DNA from: Ignelater luminosus
Taxonomy: Eukaryota; Arthropoda; Insecta; Coleoptera; Elateridae
Length of the DNA stretch: 64,000 bases
NCBI GenBank assembly: GCA_011009095.1
Contig: VTPC01090924.1
Span: 52,697-116,696, forward strand
Direction: 5' to 3'
Shown here: positions 1 through 13,000 of the stretch, one piece after another
Numbering within the stretch: the stretch's first letter is position 1
How the letters are laid out: each line of letters opens with the position of its first letter
Position numbers and translations under genes: made by a program
The notes under the pieces: generated by a model
What the model was told of the DNA's origin: nothing
The model's input: only the letters and a program-made list of their open reading frames with translations
The model's database searches: none

Positions 1-2794
1 AAAAAATAAGTTCATCTCTGCAGGAGATAACTTCAAACAAAATGGAAGGAAATGAAAACAGCTACACCTGGCTACCTATCCAAGATTTCACACGAGTTCG
101 TCAACCACTAATTGATATCAATAATAAAGAACTAGATAATAAAAGATAATCCAGCTACAAACAAATCCTCTTTAACAAGAGAAAAAAAAGTTTAAACTAC
201 TGTAACGAGAGCAGAAAGCGAACGTTACACAGCTATGATTACATGAGATGGATTGACTAGTCTTTTGCCTGCGAGTAGGGGTTCCAATAAGGAAGCTTGG
301 GGAACTTCTTTTAGTAGAAATTTACCCGAGAAATTATCGAAAACTACTTCTAAGATCATCAGATTTACAAGCACAAGATTGATTCCCTGCAAGACCTTCA
401 AGTAGAATACATTAGTATACATTTACAGTTACTAAAATCGATTTGTTAGTGCTTTTATTAAAATAAGAGTGCTCCATTTTGATGAAATCGGTTTTTTAGA
501 AATGTTTACGTAGTATGGAGCGTATTTTACAAACTTGACAGTTATATCACAGATGAAGACATTGCTTTCCTGCTTATATCCATTTTTGTATGAATATTAT
601 TACGGTAGATACCTTTCCCTGGACAATGGATTATAAAATAAATCAGATTTTTACGCAGAAGTTTTTATAAGATTTTATTAGCAAAGAATGTCGTATTTAT
701 GATAAAGAAATAAAGTTGATGGCGCCATAATTTTTACTTTAGACTTGATGTAGTAGCTGTTAAATTATAAATTCCCCAATGACACTAACAATGGAAAAAC
801 TTCAGAGATTCATAATTACAGGCCATTCTTATTTCTTTATGTATTACATATAAAAAAAGATTTGATTGTTGTTAATAAATTAATAGAATAATAAAAAATG
901 CCATTCGTTATAAAAGATTTAAATTTAGAAAAATTACATTACGTAAATTCTGAAAAGGATCGTTGTGGATAAACTTCTTCAGAACCAAGTAGTCGGTATT
1001 TAATCATTTACGGGAGATGGTTCAGTAAACAAAATAAAACTCGAATAAAAATTCCAAAGACATAGGTCACAGCCTTTTAAAGAATCTTATATTCATCACA
1101 GTTCGTTAAAAGTATTCATAAAAAAACCAAGCTATGGTGCTAGTTCCAAACTAATACTCTAAAAGTTCGTTATTTGTTTGTCGTATACATATATACGTGG
1201 GCATTATTTAAAGTACATGGTACAGGTAAATATTTGCAATAGACACGCCAATGTATTATTTAAACCATGCATGAGTCTCTTGGCAGACCTTGAAACCCGG
1301 ACAAAAACAATTTTAGTCGCCTGACATAAGCCTGTGGCAAGACAACCACCTATTATACAGTACGGAGTAAAAAATTCCAAAAAAAGTGCTTTAACGGCCT
1401 ACAATCAGTCAACAACTACAAGTAGGTTGTAATATAAAATCAAGAAGCAAATTCCTAAGGGGCCGCTTAAACTTTTATTTATCAGATTTTGGATGGTTTT
1501 TCTTACCCAAAATTTGCTGTTTATTTCAAGTCGTTAATTTAAAAAAAAAACCTTTTTAGAATTCTGATAAGTCATTAATAGAAAAATAAGCAAACAATTA
1601 AATTAAAAATTATCTGGTTAGATACATTTCTGAAAAAGGTTACGGACGGACGATTGGTAATTATTTAATTTATAGTTTTTGGCACTGAAGCATGGAGGGA
1701 TCATTTATTAAATATTTTTTTTCCATCTGTGTATTCATTTTGTAAGATAATTTAATATGTGTGCCTAGATAAATGTATTTCAATACGGCAAATTAATTTT
1801 CAAAGAAATATAATGTAATATCTCATAATTTTTATAAACATCTCAATTAACCAGTTGTCATCCAATTACTGAGAATATTAAATTTCTCCTTTAATTTTTC
1901 TCGAATTCTTCATCGAAATTATTGATGATAATTCCATTTGCAGTGATTATAAAAATCACAAATCTGTGTGTGCATTTATGGATTAAAATTAATAATTGTT
2001 AGTAAATAAATCTACATTTAGGGTGAATTTATTATTGATATAGCAAAATTCCAGTGCCTTTCATAAAATGAGAATACATTAGAATAATTAACTCCTTGTT
2101 AAACATATTTCAATATGAAAAACGACAAACATTTAAATTTGAAATTGTAATATTTGCAAAAGGAGTGACGCAAAAGAACGATTCATTAATACCAACTGAT
2201 TCACGTGTAATTTCTGATAATCACAGAAAGAATTAATATTCATGGATAGTGTTTGCCTTTGTACTGCAGTTAATAACAACCTAACGCAATAATTGTACAC
2301 GTGAATAATTGTGTTATTTATTCGAGTGTGTTCAATTTCCGTTTGCAAATTGAATCAATAATAATAGGAAAATTTACAATATAATTTACCTTTGAAAGCC
2401 GTAATGGCTTTCTTTAACTATTATGTAGAAAGAAAGTCTGTTATTAGTGTTATTCATACGATAATATTCTCTTATGCAATTTCGAATTGACATGGTAAAT
2501 CATATACACTTTTCTCTTATAAAAGTTACCAGAACCACCTTAACGTACAGAGCTATGCGGATATTCACACTGCATTCGTGAAATTAACCTTTTAAAAATA
2601 AAAGTCAGTATTCAAAAGCAAAGCAGTAATTTCTAAACACTGAAGATTTCACGTTACTTTTCTAAACATTCACAATAATCTGATAGCATTTTGTAACAAA
2701 TAGTCGAATAAGGAATAACGCGAAGACTATTAGTTTGTAGTATTATGGCAATCAGCTACAAAAACCAATTAATGAAATAGTTACTGAAATAATA
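1..2794. other. AT-rich non-coding DNA
   Basis: No recognisable gene or complete mobile element was found here. The longest open frames are about 65-71 codons, with AT-driven composition and no domain I recognise. The first 420 bases have a slightly coding-like minus-strand frame without any known motif. The stretch is best read as intronic or intergenic. Confidence 0.5.
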
Positions 2795-2866
2795 CAGGAT
2801 GGTTGCTTGTAAAAAAATTGAATAAAATTACCCTTCGCGTTTCTCGATCACCCTATATAAAATAGT
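2795..2866. repeat. Short fragment with transposon-like ends
   Basis: A TA followed by CAGGATGG opens this stretch and a TCACCC followed by TATA closes it about 70 bases later. These look like worn ends of a TA-targeting (Tc1/mariner-type) MITE that has lost its middle. The inverted match is only partial, so this could be chance. Confidence 0.25.
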
Positions 2867-2906
2867 TCAAAAATGTAGTTAGAAGTTGTATAGATATGCC
2901 ACTATA

Positions 2907-3808
2907 CAGCGTGTCCACATTTCGATGCTCACTATTGGGATCTCGGAAATTGTAAGACATACGAAGTCGGTTAAATTAGAAAAGATTTGGCTATTTTGGA
3001 GATCAGTTTACTTATGCTTTTGTTTTTTCAAAAAAGTTCACGGCTTACTAGTTATTTGCTAAAAACGAAATTATCTTATTTTTTTTAATAAAAAGCATTT
3101 CCCACTTAGTGTGCCATGGCTTTAAACATGAAAATCATTGATTTTTGTCAGATAAATTACATTTCTTATGTAACAATTGCTAAAACAAAACAAAAGACGC
3201 TTTTAAGATACTTTACTGAGCATTCACAGATAGCATCAAATAAGCAGCTAATGCCCCATAAAAGCGTATTTATTTTGTTTTAGCAATTTCTGCATAACAA
3301 ATGAGTTTCTTTGATAAAACTCCACGACTTTGTGTGTTAGATGTCATGGAACACTATAATGAAAAATGATTTTCACTTCATAACTCGGTAAAACAAAAGA
3401 ATAGCTATGTCAAACCATGTATCACTGAAAAGCATTTAAGGCGTGCAGTTCAGTAATATGGAAATCAAGTGGGCGTTCCATTAGAAAAAAATTGAATTTA
3501 CGTTTGACCGCCGAAGTAAAACAAAAGACAATTGCGAAAATAATTTTTTTGTGTTTCGGAGTAAATTCTCTAAAACACCCTCTTTGCTGTTCTCTTCTAT
3601 CTTTGCTCGTTCCTGAGATATTTCACTTAAAAAAAATAAGATAATTTCGTTTTTAGCAAATATCTAGTAAGCCGTGAACTTTTTTGAAAAAACAAAACCG
3701 TAAGTAAATTGATTTGGAAAATAGCCAAATCTTTTCTAATTTAACCGACTTCGTATCTCTTACAATTTCCGAGATCCCAATAGTGAGCATCGAAATGTGG
3801 ACACACTG
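2907..3808 (+). mobile_element. 902-bp nested-palindrome MITE, copy 1
   Basis: This is a non-autonomous TA-targeting element. It begins CAGCGTGTCCAC and ends GTGGACACACTG, with TA on both sides (2905-2906 and 3809-3810). The two ends are inverted copies of each other over about 180 bp (2907-3087 and 3628-3808). Inside lies a second, diverged inverted repeat of about 105 bp (about 3107-3212 against 3254-3358), each arm carrying the block ATTGCTAAAACAAAA. The transcript could therefore fold as a hairpin within a hairpin. It has no coding capacity. Copies 2 and 3 in this window align along the whole length. The TA target and terminal style suggest mobilisation by a Tc1/mariner-superfamily transposase (inference). 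Confidence 0.9.
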
Positions 3809-3989
3809 TATATTAATGAACGTTCTGAATAATTTTGGAACGTGCAGTTAATCATTCTTTGCATCTTTTGACATCTCTGTCTCTCGAGTAATCTTGATGC
3901 AGAATCCACATGACGGTCACGCATAAAAAATCTGACTAGGCACAGTTAATACCAACCACTGATAGACTGGCCCATTTTCTAACAGGCGT

Positions 3990-4440
3990 GGGACGACAGT
4001 AAAGTTCCTGACTACCAGTTTGATTTCAGTACCGGTAGTGTACTGCCACCAACTCTCAACTTCGTCGCTATCCTTCTCGATATTGAGCATGTCTTTGACA
4101 AGATCCAGCACGAAAATCTTCTTAAACTCATCAGTGTACAAACCCTCACTCTACTAGCTGGAATACCCCAGGTATCAATTCTTTCTCAATTTTTTTTCTT
4201 CTTGTGCTACTAAGACATCCCTCAGCAATAATACCTAAATGTTCGTCTTGTCTAGTTTGAGGACGACATTGCTTTCGGGGTATTTCTCGCAGTTGGAGGT
4301 TTGGTTTCGACGATAGAGAGTTAAGTCCAATCCGTCCAATAGAAACTTTGTAAGAATTAAAAGACTTAAACCTGATAACATCCGCCTGGGTTTTTGAAGC
4401 TCCTTCTATGACTTCTCCCTATCGATCAAATATGTAGGGA
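3990..4440 (+). pseudogene. Non-LTR retrotransposon reverse transcriptase fragment (jockey-like)
   Basis: The plus strand translates to broken pieces of a reverse transcriptase. Around 4062-4125 it reads FVAILLDIEHVFDKIQHENL, matching the family motif with the catalytic Asp followed by 'xAFDxVWHxGL'. Around 4153-4180 it reads AGIPQVSILSQ, matching 'AGIPQGSVLSP'. After a frame change DDIAFGV appears near 4260, corresponding to the YADD/FADD box. Stops and shifts separate the pieces and both ends of the element are missing, so it is a dead, truncated copy. Assignment to the jockey or R1-like group rests on motif style and is uncertain; reverse transcriptase origin is much surer. Confidence 0.75.
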
Positions 4441-4460
4441 TTACCTTTTCATCTACTATA

Positions 4461-4945
4461 CAGTGTGTTCAGCGAGGAATGGGACAGCGCGATATCTCGG
4501 GAACGAATGCAGATTTTAAAATTCTGAAAACTTTGTTATAAATGTAAGGTAGGGTACATATTTTGTGAGATACAAAGTTTTTAAATTAAATGCGTCACCG
4601 CCAGGTGACGCTACCTAACTTAGTTTTTTTTAAATGGAATACCCTACTTTTTATTCGATTTTTAGAATTTGCATTCACATATTTGTGATAACTTTCCTTA
4701 TAACTGCTATTAACCTATCTGGTTTACTTTTCGGCAAAATAATAATTTTTAGAAATTTAACACAAAGATGTAAAAGATTGTATTTTGTAGAGATAATAAG
4801 TAAATTTTTTTACATTTCTGGAAGGTGTATCGTAGACTAGACTTTTTAAATGTCCCCAAAGAAAGTAGTCTAAAGGAGTTAAATCCGGAGAACGAGCTGG
4901 ACATCTTACAGAACCATTAGTACCTATCCATCGTCTCGGCTTGCT
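4461..4945 (-). mobile_element. Truncated mariner-like element with 3' terminus
   Basis: A TA (4459-4460) followed by CAGTGTGTTCAGCG starts a terminus with the motif GATATCTCGGGAAC shortly inside, as in other elements of this window. The transposase fragment at 4757-4945 is coded on the minus strand, so 4461 is the element's 3' end. No matching 5' terminus was found beyond 4945, so the element is 5'-truncated. A short perfect palindrome (GCGTCACC/GGTGACGC) sits near 4592-4612. Confidence 0.7.
4757..4945 (-). pseudogene. Mariner-superfamily transposase C-terminal fragment
   Basis: The minus strand reads RWIGTNGSVRCPARSPDLTP, then LDYFLWGHLKSLVYDTP, in one open frame of about 62 codons ending at TAA. 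It closely follows the insect transposase consensus 'RWIGRxGPxxWPARSPDLxPLDFFLWGxLKxxVY', and the Asp of LDYF is the third residue of the DDD catalytic triad. The first two catalytic Asp residues and the helix-turn-helix region are absent, so the protein cannot be active. Confidence 0.85.
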
Positions 4946-7200
4946 CTGCTAATCCCGCATTAAGATTTTTGAGCGGCTCCGGAGTAAAGAGAGGGGGAAA
5001 GTTTCCATTAGTTTATCACTATTTAACTAATTACCACCGCCATAACATTTCTGCAATTAATTTTTACTCACCATAAGTATAAAATAATGTACATATTTTT
5101 ATAACATCTCTTGTATTTAGACCAAACTAGGGCCGGCTCGAGGCGAGTCGGCTCCTAGCGGCTTTTCATTAATCATCCAATAGGAAGGGAGCAGGGAGGT
5201 TCATAATTGGAAATTTTTTACTTTTTGAAAACGAAAAGTCGGAATAACTCGAAAAGGTAGACCAATTTTCACCAAACTTGGAGGATAAGTGGAATATAAT
5301 GTTCTTCAACTACCCTATGCAGGCGAAAATGGGTAAAATCGACTGAGATCGTATGGGCAGGCCTAGCGATCTGGGATCAAGGGTGCTTTCGTGTCTTCGC
5401 CTGCATCTGATCCCGCTTGAACCGATTTCGCATTTCTTACAATTCGGCCGCTACAGGGCGCGATAGTCCAAATCAAGGAGGGCTCGTAACTCGGAAACTA
5501 TAAGGGCTACAGAAGTCTGGTTTTCGTCGATTGACGCCGCTTCCCAAATACTATCGCGGGATAGGAAACAAACTTCGATGGAAAACCAAAACCGTCCGAA
5601 TAGTCTGATCAACATAATATTCGAGATTTATATTTTGGGAGTGTTTATCTATCTACTCGAAAAAATCCGACTCGATTTGATTAACTCCGCACTTTTCTCC
5701 ATGGCATACCGTGACGCTTACTTAAAAAACTCGGTTAATTATGGTCCGATCAAGCTGGAATGTTTTTTAAACTAAAGAGTATCATCAGGCAAGTAGCTCT
5801 CTCAAATTTATGTGCATTTCGATTCTAAATTCAGTTAAATTCAGGAACTTCGAAAATAAGAAATTTTAAAATTTCTTGTGAATTTGTTATTTTTGGTTTT
5901 TCGTCATTCGTGCCGGAGCGAGCGGTACCTCCTATTGACTCGAAATCTTAACCATCGTAAAGAGAAGGTTAAGAATGCATCAAAAGCATAATACTCCTTT
6001 TTTCGAAAAAGCATTTGTACCTGAAAATCGGATTTGATGGTATAACGTAGAAAAATTGGTACTCATGAACATGCGGTCGGGTGGTCGATGGAAATATTGC
6101 GGGGAAATATCTCGCGCTTTCGAGAGCTATACCAAGAGTTATTGCAGGCATAGCACGTGTGTAAGGAGGTGGTCGACAACATTCTGTCAGTCCAATTACG
6201 TAAATAGATCCACCATTCCTGTTTTTAAATCTGCATCTGTATGCGACGAACGGGAAAGAAAAAAAAGGGGAAAAGAAAACACAGGGCTTTTCTGGAAGAG
6301 GACAGGATACCGACGGAACGCCTATATAATTTTGATATCATTGAATAGTTTGTTTTGGAGAATTTTTAGATAAAAACAATTTTTCAATCGCTGTTTGGTA
6401 GTTTATATGATCGTATGGCGAATGAAATCTACCTAAAAACTGAAGCAAAATGTGATGGAATGATTATAACAATTAGTCGATAACCAAGATTAAAAGTTCA
6501 TTTGGCTACAAATTGTACTTAGTAACTGTATTTCTACTCTTCACCTAATTTGAGTGGATTGAACAGTTTGTAAGGAGTTGTACTGTTATTGTTACTGTCA
6601 ATGATGAAAATGTTTACGAAAAAGATTGTCTATGTAGAAGCACGTTGGTTCTTTTATTTCATATTTGTTTCTAGGATAATATCGTTTACGGTTTGATATA
6701 TTTAATTAAAAGGCAAATGGATGTCGCAGATCCCTAAGGGGTAACAAATAAAAGTATTTATTTGAATCTTTCTTTAAATGCTTTTAAATTTAACACCTGG
6801 GGCAATGATAATAGTGGCCTCGAATCTTATTTATTATTTCATTTCCGTACCAACTGTGTGAGCTACTCTAGATTTAATTGACACATTAACGAACAGGATT
6901 TTCTTGGACTTCATGGTTAAAGTAATTTTGATTTTTTTTCGGATAAAATGAGTCAGTTTTTACTTCTTCCTTATTTATTTTATTATTTAAAAAACTTGTT
7001 TTTTACGATCCCCTATACATAAATTTATAATATTTTCACTTTTGCAAGATGCCAACATAATAAGCAAGTATTATCAGAATTTAAACTTCGTTAGGGAATT
7101 CTTCAACGTCTTCTGCAGTAATTTAAACTTCGTGCTAAAGTATAGCTAAAACGAGTCGAAGTCTTCGAGCTTATTCCTTTTAAAGTTAAAATTTATTACT
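4946..7200. other. Non-coding stretch with a GC-richer block
   Basis: About 5120-5570 is clearly more GC-rich than its surroundings and carries phrases such as GTAACTCGGAAACTATAAGG and CACCAAACTTGGAGG, which have the flavour of insect interspersed repeats, but I cannot name a family. Open frames at 5578-5775 (+) and 6056-6373 (+) show no recognisable domain. No splice-flanked exon was identified. Confidence 0.4.
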
Positions 7201-7201
7201 A

Positions 7202-7211
7202 GTTCACCCTG
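7202..7211. repeat. Solitary transposon-type terminus (TTCACCCTG|TA)
   Basis: The sequence GTTCACCCTG followed by TA is the reverse complement of the CAGGGTG start seen at many Tc1/mariner-type termini in this window. No mate was found upstream within a plausible distance. Confidence 0.35.
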
Positions 7212-7213
7212 TA

Positions 7214-7944
7214 CTCACTTGGCGGTAATATTTAGTACAGGTCGTGGAAACGATCGACCTACAGCACCCGTTATTAAGGCAGGTAGCAATCGATCATATT
7301 AGCGGCCCTGACGTGTCTCGAGTTGGTACAAGAACCTCCAACAACCACGTCCGTCCTTCTGCGGTCACCCAATCCAATTTGTTATGCCGGTAAGGAGAAA
7401 CACACTCGCATGTCCAACCTATGAGATAGATTTCTCTCTGCGGTTGCTGGAACGCATGATAGGTTGATAGGTATACATACAACGCACACACGTACCACAT
7501 ACGCGGGGAAGTTCTTAGGTATCCTGACGGCTGCGGGTCCCACTGGTCATCGAACCGGCCTATAGCGAAGTAATGCCCACCATCTGGTCGACAACACTAG
7601 GAAATCCACGCACTAAAAGCTTCTAAGGTGAACATTGCTCATCGATCATTCATATTCTTGAAAGCGACACTTATAACAATATCAAAAAGTATACGTCCAT
7701 ACAGCTTGAACGTTATGTATGGACGTATGTCTGCATGTATAAAGGCTATGGATTAACAATATTTTTCTCATCTGATTATTATTATAATTACATTCCAAAG
7801 ACGTAAAATAGTGATAAGCCCGCTATAAAAAAGCCGGCAAAGGCGAAGATAAGCATTTATAATATTAGTTCTTTAACCGAGGTTATAATAACGTAAACAT
7901 ACGTAAGTATACCTATAAGGAAACAACAAAAAGGAAGAAAAGTA
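7214..7944. other. Unassigned stretch with one hairpin
   Basis: About 7240-7560 is GC-richer than average, with a 68-codon minus-strand frame that I do not recognise. A perfect 12-base inverted repeat, ATACGTCCATAC / GTATGGACGTAT (about 7689-7730), could form a hairpin with an 18-base loop. Confidence 0.35.
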
Positions 7945-8000
7945 CAGGGTGGCCTACTTAAAAAGGCTGTCCTAGAAACACGACCCTTTTTTGTGTAAGT
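7945..8000 (+). repeat. Solitary transposon-type terminus (TA|CAGGGTGG)
   Basis: A TA followed by CAGGGTGGCCTACTT has the form of a Tc1/mariner-type MITE end. No inverted mate was found in the next few kilobases. Confidence 0.35.
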
Positions 8001-9844
8001 GTTATAATATGCAAGTGTTAAAAGGATTACATCTACGATATATGTTAACGCTAATGATGTTCTATTCATGTTGCACAATGCTTCTGGCAATTGTTATTAT
8101 TACCGACAAAAATAAAAGGAGTATTATTGTATTGAATAGAGAGCCGATAGATAATAAGAAGTTTCTTTCCTATTATGTTCCTGCAGAAATTATTAAGAAC
8201 AATTGTTATCTTAGCCAGCTTTTATTATAATAATATCTATTTTGTTTCACTTTGCTAATTATACCTTCTTAGAAGTTAATTTCTCTTTTTGACCTTTTGG
8301 TGTAATATTGCAGTGTTAAGCTAATTTATTGATTTAAGTCAAGTGTGAAGTTTTACCTTGTTGAGTCACGTGCCAATTCGTTGACTCAATGCTGTATTAA
8401 GAAACGGTTTAATAGTAAATTCGAATTCTAGTTTATTTATGCAAATCAAAATTTGTTGTTTCTGTGAAAAAAAGGAAAATAAGTATAACTGGAGGCTAAT
8501 AGGTGAAAATTGTAGACAAGTTTTCGACTCAACAATAAACAATTGATCTTTCGAGGAATGGTCGGCAAGGATAAAAACTTTTTGGGATATATTAGCACCT
8601 ACCGGAACGTTTGGGGGGGCGCTAAATTGCAAAATTTCTTTTTTAGGGTTCGCCTTGAATCTCTTTCTATCAAATTTGTCTCAATACTTGAGTCAGGTTT
8701 GAAAATTAACTACGGATTTTCTAGAACGCAGAATTCCTCAACTCTTTAAATTAATTAAATGCATTTTATCTACAGCAAGGCTAACAAGACTATAAATCTA
8801 TTGGTGGTAGTTTCATATTGTCACATGTCAGAGCTGCAGGACGGTACCGTTAAAATAAATCAGAGAAAGGATGATCAAAATCAAAGGCATCATCTACCGT
8901 TAGACTAAGAAAAACAATAAAAACAAAAAAATCAAGTAAATTCGCAAAAGAGAAATTGTATAAATATTCATACTGTAGCAGATCGTCACTAAATAGGTGA
9001 ATCAGCTCTTCATAATTAAGAATTCTCTATATAACAAGTATTTTTCAGTACTGAAATTCTATCTATTTGTTTATATATATTCGCATTCTACAGTTTTGCT
9101 TGAAGCGGACGGAATCGATTCTGATTCTAGAAATTCCCTTAAAACCTAATTGTAGAAGAGTTGCTGACCAAAGTACACAGTTCGGTTTCGCCTATAAAAC
9201 AGAGAAAATCTAGAAAAGTCAAAGAAAAAGTTAAATAGAGAAGTAGTCATGGAATTAGAGAAATATAAATAAAATTCATGGAATTTAATGATATCGTCAG
9301 GAATTTGTAAAACAGCAAAAATGACAAAAGTAGAGTTGCCACCCGGCCAGTATTCCACAAGGATCCTGTATCGTGTCGTTTTTGGAGTCCAAAAAGGAAC
9401 CTGCATGTTTGGTTTGGAGCCCGAGAGAGATCCTCGCATGTTTGGGAGCTCCCGAGATTCCCTCCGGGCGCCCACGGATGCACAGAAGCAATCTTTGCTT
9501 AAGGAAGCTAACATGATTTGAGCTGGCCTTGGTCGCCAATAAAAAATTTTGATTTTCAAAATTTGACTTTTAGAAAAGCGGCATTGGCAAAAATATCTGA
9601 CGATTTTACAACTTTCTGTATTCTTCCGATTGGTTGTGACGACATACTTCACTGTTATCACAGCAATATTGTTCACCTTGGTATTCGTTTTTTAATAAAG
9701 ATGCAACGATCGTGTTTTCGTCTTGAATAGTAATAGAAAGAATTAGATTTTTAATGGTGTTTTCAGTACGATGTCGGAATATTAGCTTACTAATGATCCA
9801 TACACATTGAACGAATTTTATCAGGGAACATAAAGCTGAGCGCT
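8001..9844. other. Non-coding stretch with a GC-rich island at 9340-9540
   Basis: Most of this is AT-rich and featureless. About 9340-9540 is an abrupt GC-rich island in which several overlapping frames on both strands stay open (176 codons on the minus strand across 9146-9676). None of the translations shows a domain I know and no convincing splice sites bound it. A fragment of an unknown repeat or a diverged exon are both possible. Confidence 0.35.
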
Positions 9845-10087
9845 GGTCTTGCTGCTGCCGTATTCAACAACGAACTGACGGAAACCTTGTGCAAGACCAA
9901 CTTTTTCGCCATAGTTGAAGCAATCGTGCAAGTTCTAGAAAAGTGATTTACTGAAGTCATAGTGATATTTGAACTTTCGTCTTTTGACCACTAACAAATT
10001 CTTGAGTCTTTCTTTTATGTAGACATTAATACGTCATAGAAATACTGTCCTTCAGAACCGGTTGGTGGTCATTCTAGGCTTGAGAAG
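9845..10087 (+). pseudogene. Possible RNase H fragment of a non-LTR retrotransposon
   Basis: One plus-strand frame reads GLAAAVFNNEL, then CKTNFFAIVEAIVQVL, and later SEPVGGHSRLEK, interrupted by three stops. This follows the layout of the RNase H domain at the end of insect non-LTR polyproteins: a 'QTEIFAIxxA' helix with the catalytic Glu, and a terminal 'WVPGHSGIEGN' segment. The usual 'SDSQAA' Asp motif is not visible, so it is decayed and the assignment is tentative. Confidence 0.4.
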
Positions 10088-13000
10088 TAATAAACATATT
10101 TTATCCTGATCTGATGTTCCTCGGTTACTGTAAAGAGAAATCACTTAGTAGCTATAGTAGTGAGGTAAAGTCCACATAATGGAGTTACGTTTTCCACAAT
10201 AGTAGATGAACAATCTCTTTTACACTGAATACAGAGCAATTTTGCTTTTTTTTTTCTTATTAAGTATTCCTTAAATTCTAAAGGCGATAGTAGCAGAACT
10301 AAGATAGATGGAAACAGTTAATAGGGGTAAGCAGATGAGTGAATTTGGGGCTTACCAAATAGTAGATAAGACTGTTTGGGCCGTTAAGGTTTTTTGCTGG
10401 TTCAAACTAGTCGAGTTTTTGTGATGGATTAAACTTTCTTTCAAGAAACCTGGCGTCGCCCTTGATTTTTGCCTTTGATTTTGATACCTTTTAAGATACG
10501 ATACAGTAAGTAGTATGTTGAAATGCGATGCTAAGGTAAAATCATAAGTGGACTAGATTGGTCAGTGTTTGGGTTGAATTGGGTTACTTGGCTACACATC
10601 TTGAAGTTCGTTTTTGAAATTTTTTAAGTTGATTTGGTTGATCTTGTGAATTGAACTTTCTTTGGACTAATAGGTCTTCTTTGATTTTGTTCAAAATGCT
10701 ACTGGAATTTAGGTCTGGAGGTTGGTAAATATTTTTCTTTTTTTGCTAGGCTAGTTGTTGACATAAAAGTCCTATTTGTTTCTCGTCTCAAATTTTGCCA
10801 TTTCCATTCTTCTAATTGCAGGAGTTTTTTCTTGATTCTATTCTTTGCATCATAAGGGCCATATAGTGTAATCTACCAAACAAGAATAACGTTTTTCAAA
10901 TTTTTATCATTTGTTTTGTAAATTTCACTGAAAAGCTGGGCGCTTCGGTGTTTGTATTCATATAATGAACTTTCCCCATTGTTAATTGTTATGGTATTTT
11001 AATACTCTTCATTAGTTAATTGTACCTTTGTGTATGTTGCCCTCTTATAATAAACAGTCGCTATCCGCTACCATAGTTTAACATCGAATTTCTGATTATA
11101 TTTCCATATTTATTAATTAAAATTTAAAAATGACTTTTAATCATCGGTGATTATTATTAAGTTCCTCTAGAAAATTATCGTGAGTGAGCCTGCAGGGTAG
11201 CCAGTTTCTAGATTAACCAATTTACTGCTGAAAATTACAGAAGACGATTGTCATAGCAAACTTTTCATTATTTATGTTACGATCTATTTCTTTGTTTTCT
11301 TGGTGGAAAATTTATATTGAACTCATTCTGTATTTTTCAGATTGGAAAGATATATGAAATAACCCCATATAATAATTACGGGATGTTGTTTATATAAAAT
11401 TTGTCAGGTAATCAGTTATTGTTAAGATGACAATGCATATGAATCAATCTATGTCATATACGGTTCTTCCTTAAGTCAACATCTATTCTGTTACTTACTA
11501 TCTGGTGCTTGATGTCAAATGTTTTAAGCTGGAAGGTATTTTGTTTTTTGGTGTAACGATTCGAATTATTTATATAAAAAAAATTTCTAAACATACCTTT
11601 AATGTTATAATAGAGCAAAATATCTTGTAATAGGCAGTGTGGTGTGGAAAAAAAGAAAATTGATAAACAAAAAAATGTTTAATTCTTGCATACAGGATTC
11701 AACAACGTAGGTGGTCCTTCAATGTTCTAGCCATTATGCTTGATGAAGTGAAGGAAATTGAAACAAAAAAGTTATTACCTACCAAAAAAGCGATAATTTT
11801 GTTAACTGCTCTAAATTTATCATTTATTTTTAAACAACTTCAGCAGTTTTACGTGGGAAGAAATTAACGTCCACTATTAACGTTTTACCTGGGGCTTGAA
11901 CATGTTTTATCTCTTTGTCACCGGTTTTTGTTTAGACTTTGATGAGATTCATACACTCTTTATTGAAGTTAGCAAATGGACGCGCTAATAAAAACCGCCC
12001 GTTATAAATACGAACTGCTGCTGCAATGCGTTCTTGAAGTTTTCTAAAAAGCTCCGAGAGACATTCCACGGACTCTACTTTCAGTGGAAAAAGATGTATG
12101 TGGCATGTATAAGGACACGCGAATCTCGACTTGGATATAAATTTTCATTTTAGAATTGTGGCTATTATTATTTTATTATTATTAAGGAGGTATACTGACA
12201 TTGACAATCGATTAAAGATAGATAATGGCGGAATTATGCAGCAGCATAAAAAAGTAAGTGGTATGGTAGAGAGAAGGTAGGTATGATATTTAAAACATTT
12301 ATTTTTAAAAATATGATTAAAGAAGTATCACGTAGTACTGGCCCATACTGACTGGATGGAGTTCTTCTTGAACCGGTCTCATGTTTGACCAACTTTTACG
12401 TTTTATTTTTTATTGGGATTTATTTATAGTTATGTGTTTATGTTAATGCTACATTAGGCTTCTTTAAATTTCTTCTTAAATTCAAAAAATACTAGCGTCA
12501 GCTACATTATCACACTTTTTTATATAATAAAAATGCATAATTATGCAATTAACATAATGGTTAGGATTTTTATAATTTGAGTAAAATGAGATTCTTAAAG
12601 GATAAGCAAGGCAAACTTCACCATAATGCACTCAAGAGAAGTATCCAAAGATCGGTTTTGTCTTTATCTATTTTTTATTTTGATATCCTAATTTTGTGTC
12701 TAACCGACTGAAGAAGTTGTAGTAGCACACATTTAGCCAAACTAAGATATCTATGTATATCTATCTATTGAGGATATTTTTTTGTGGGCAGTATTTAAAA
12801 AGACACTTCGTTTTCACGAAAATTAAAACGAGTTAAAGAAATTAATGAGACCATAAATTATGAATCATTTATACCTATACATATAGTATATTTTATTTTT
12901 GTTTTATATCTATCTATAGATAGATGTTCTAATGATCTCAATTTTAGGTTAGATTTAATCTCTTTTCAACTTTTACGTAGGTTACAATTTGCCCCGCGGC

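Noticed and set aside
9146..9676. A 176-codon minus-strand frame as a gene
   Set aside because: No domain, several competing frames on both strands, no clear splice sites. Kept only as a composition anomaly.
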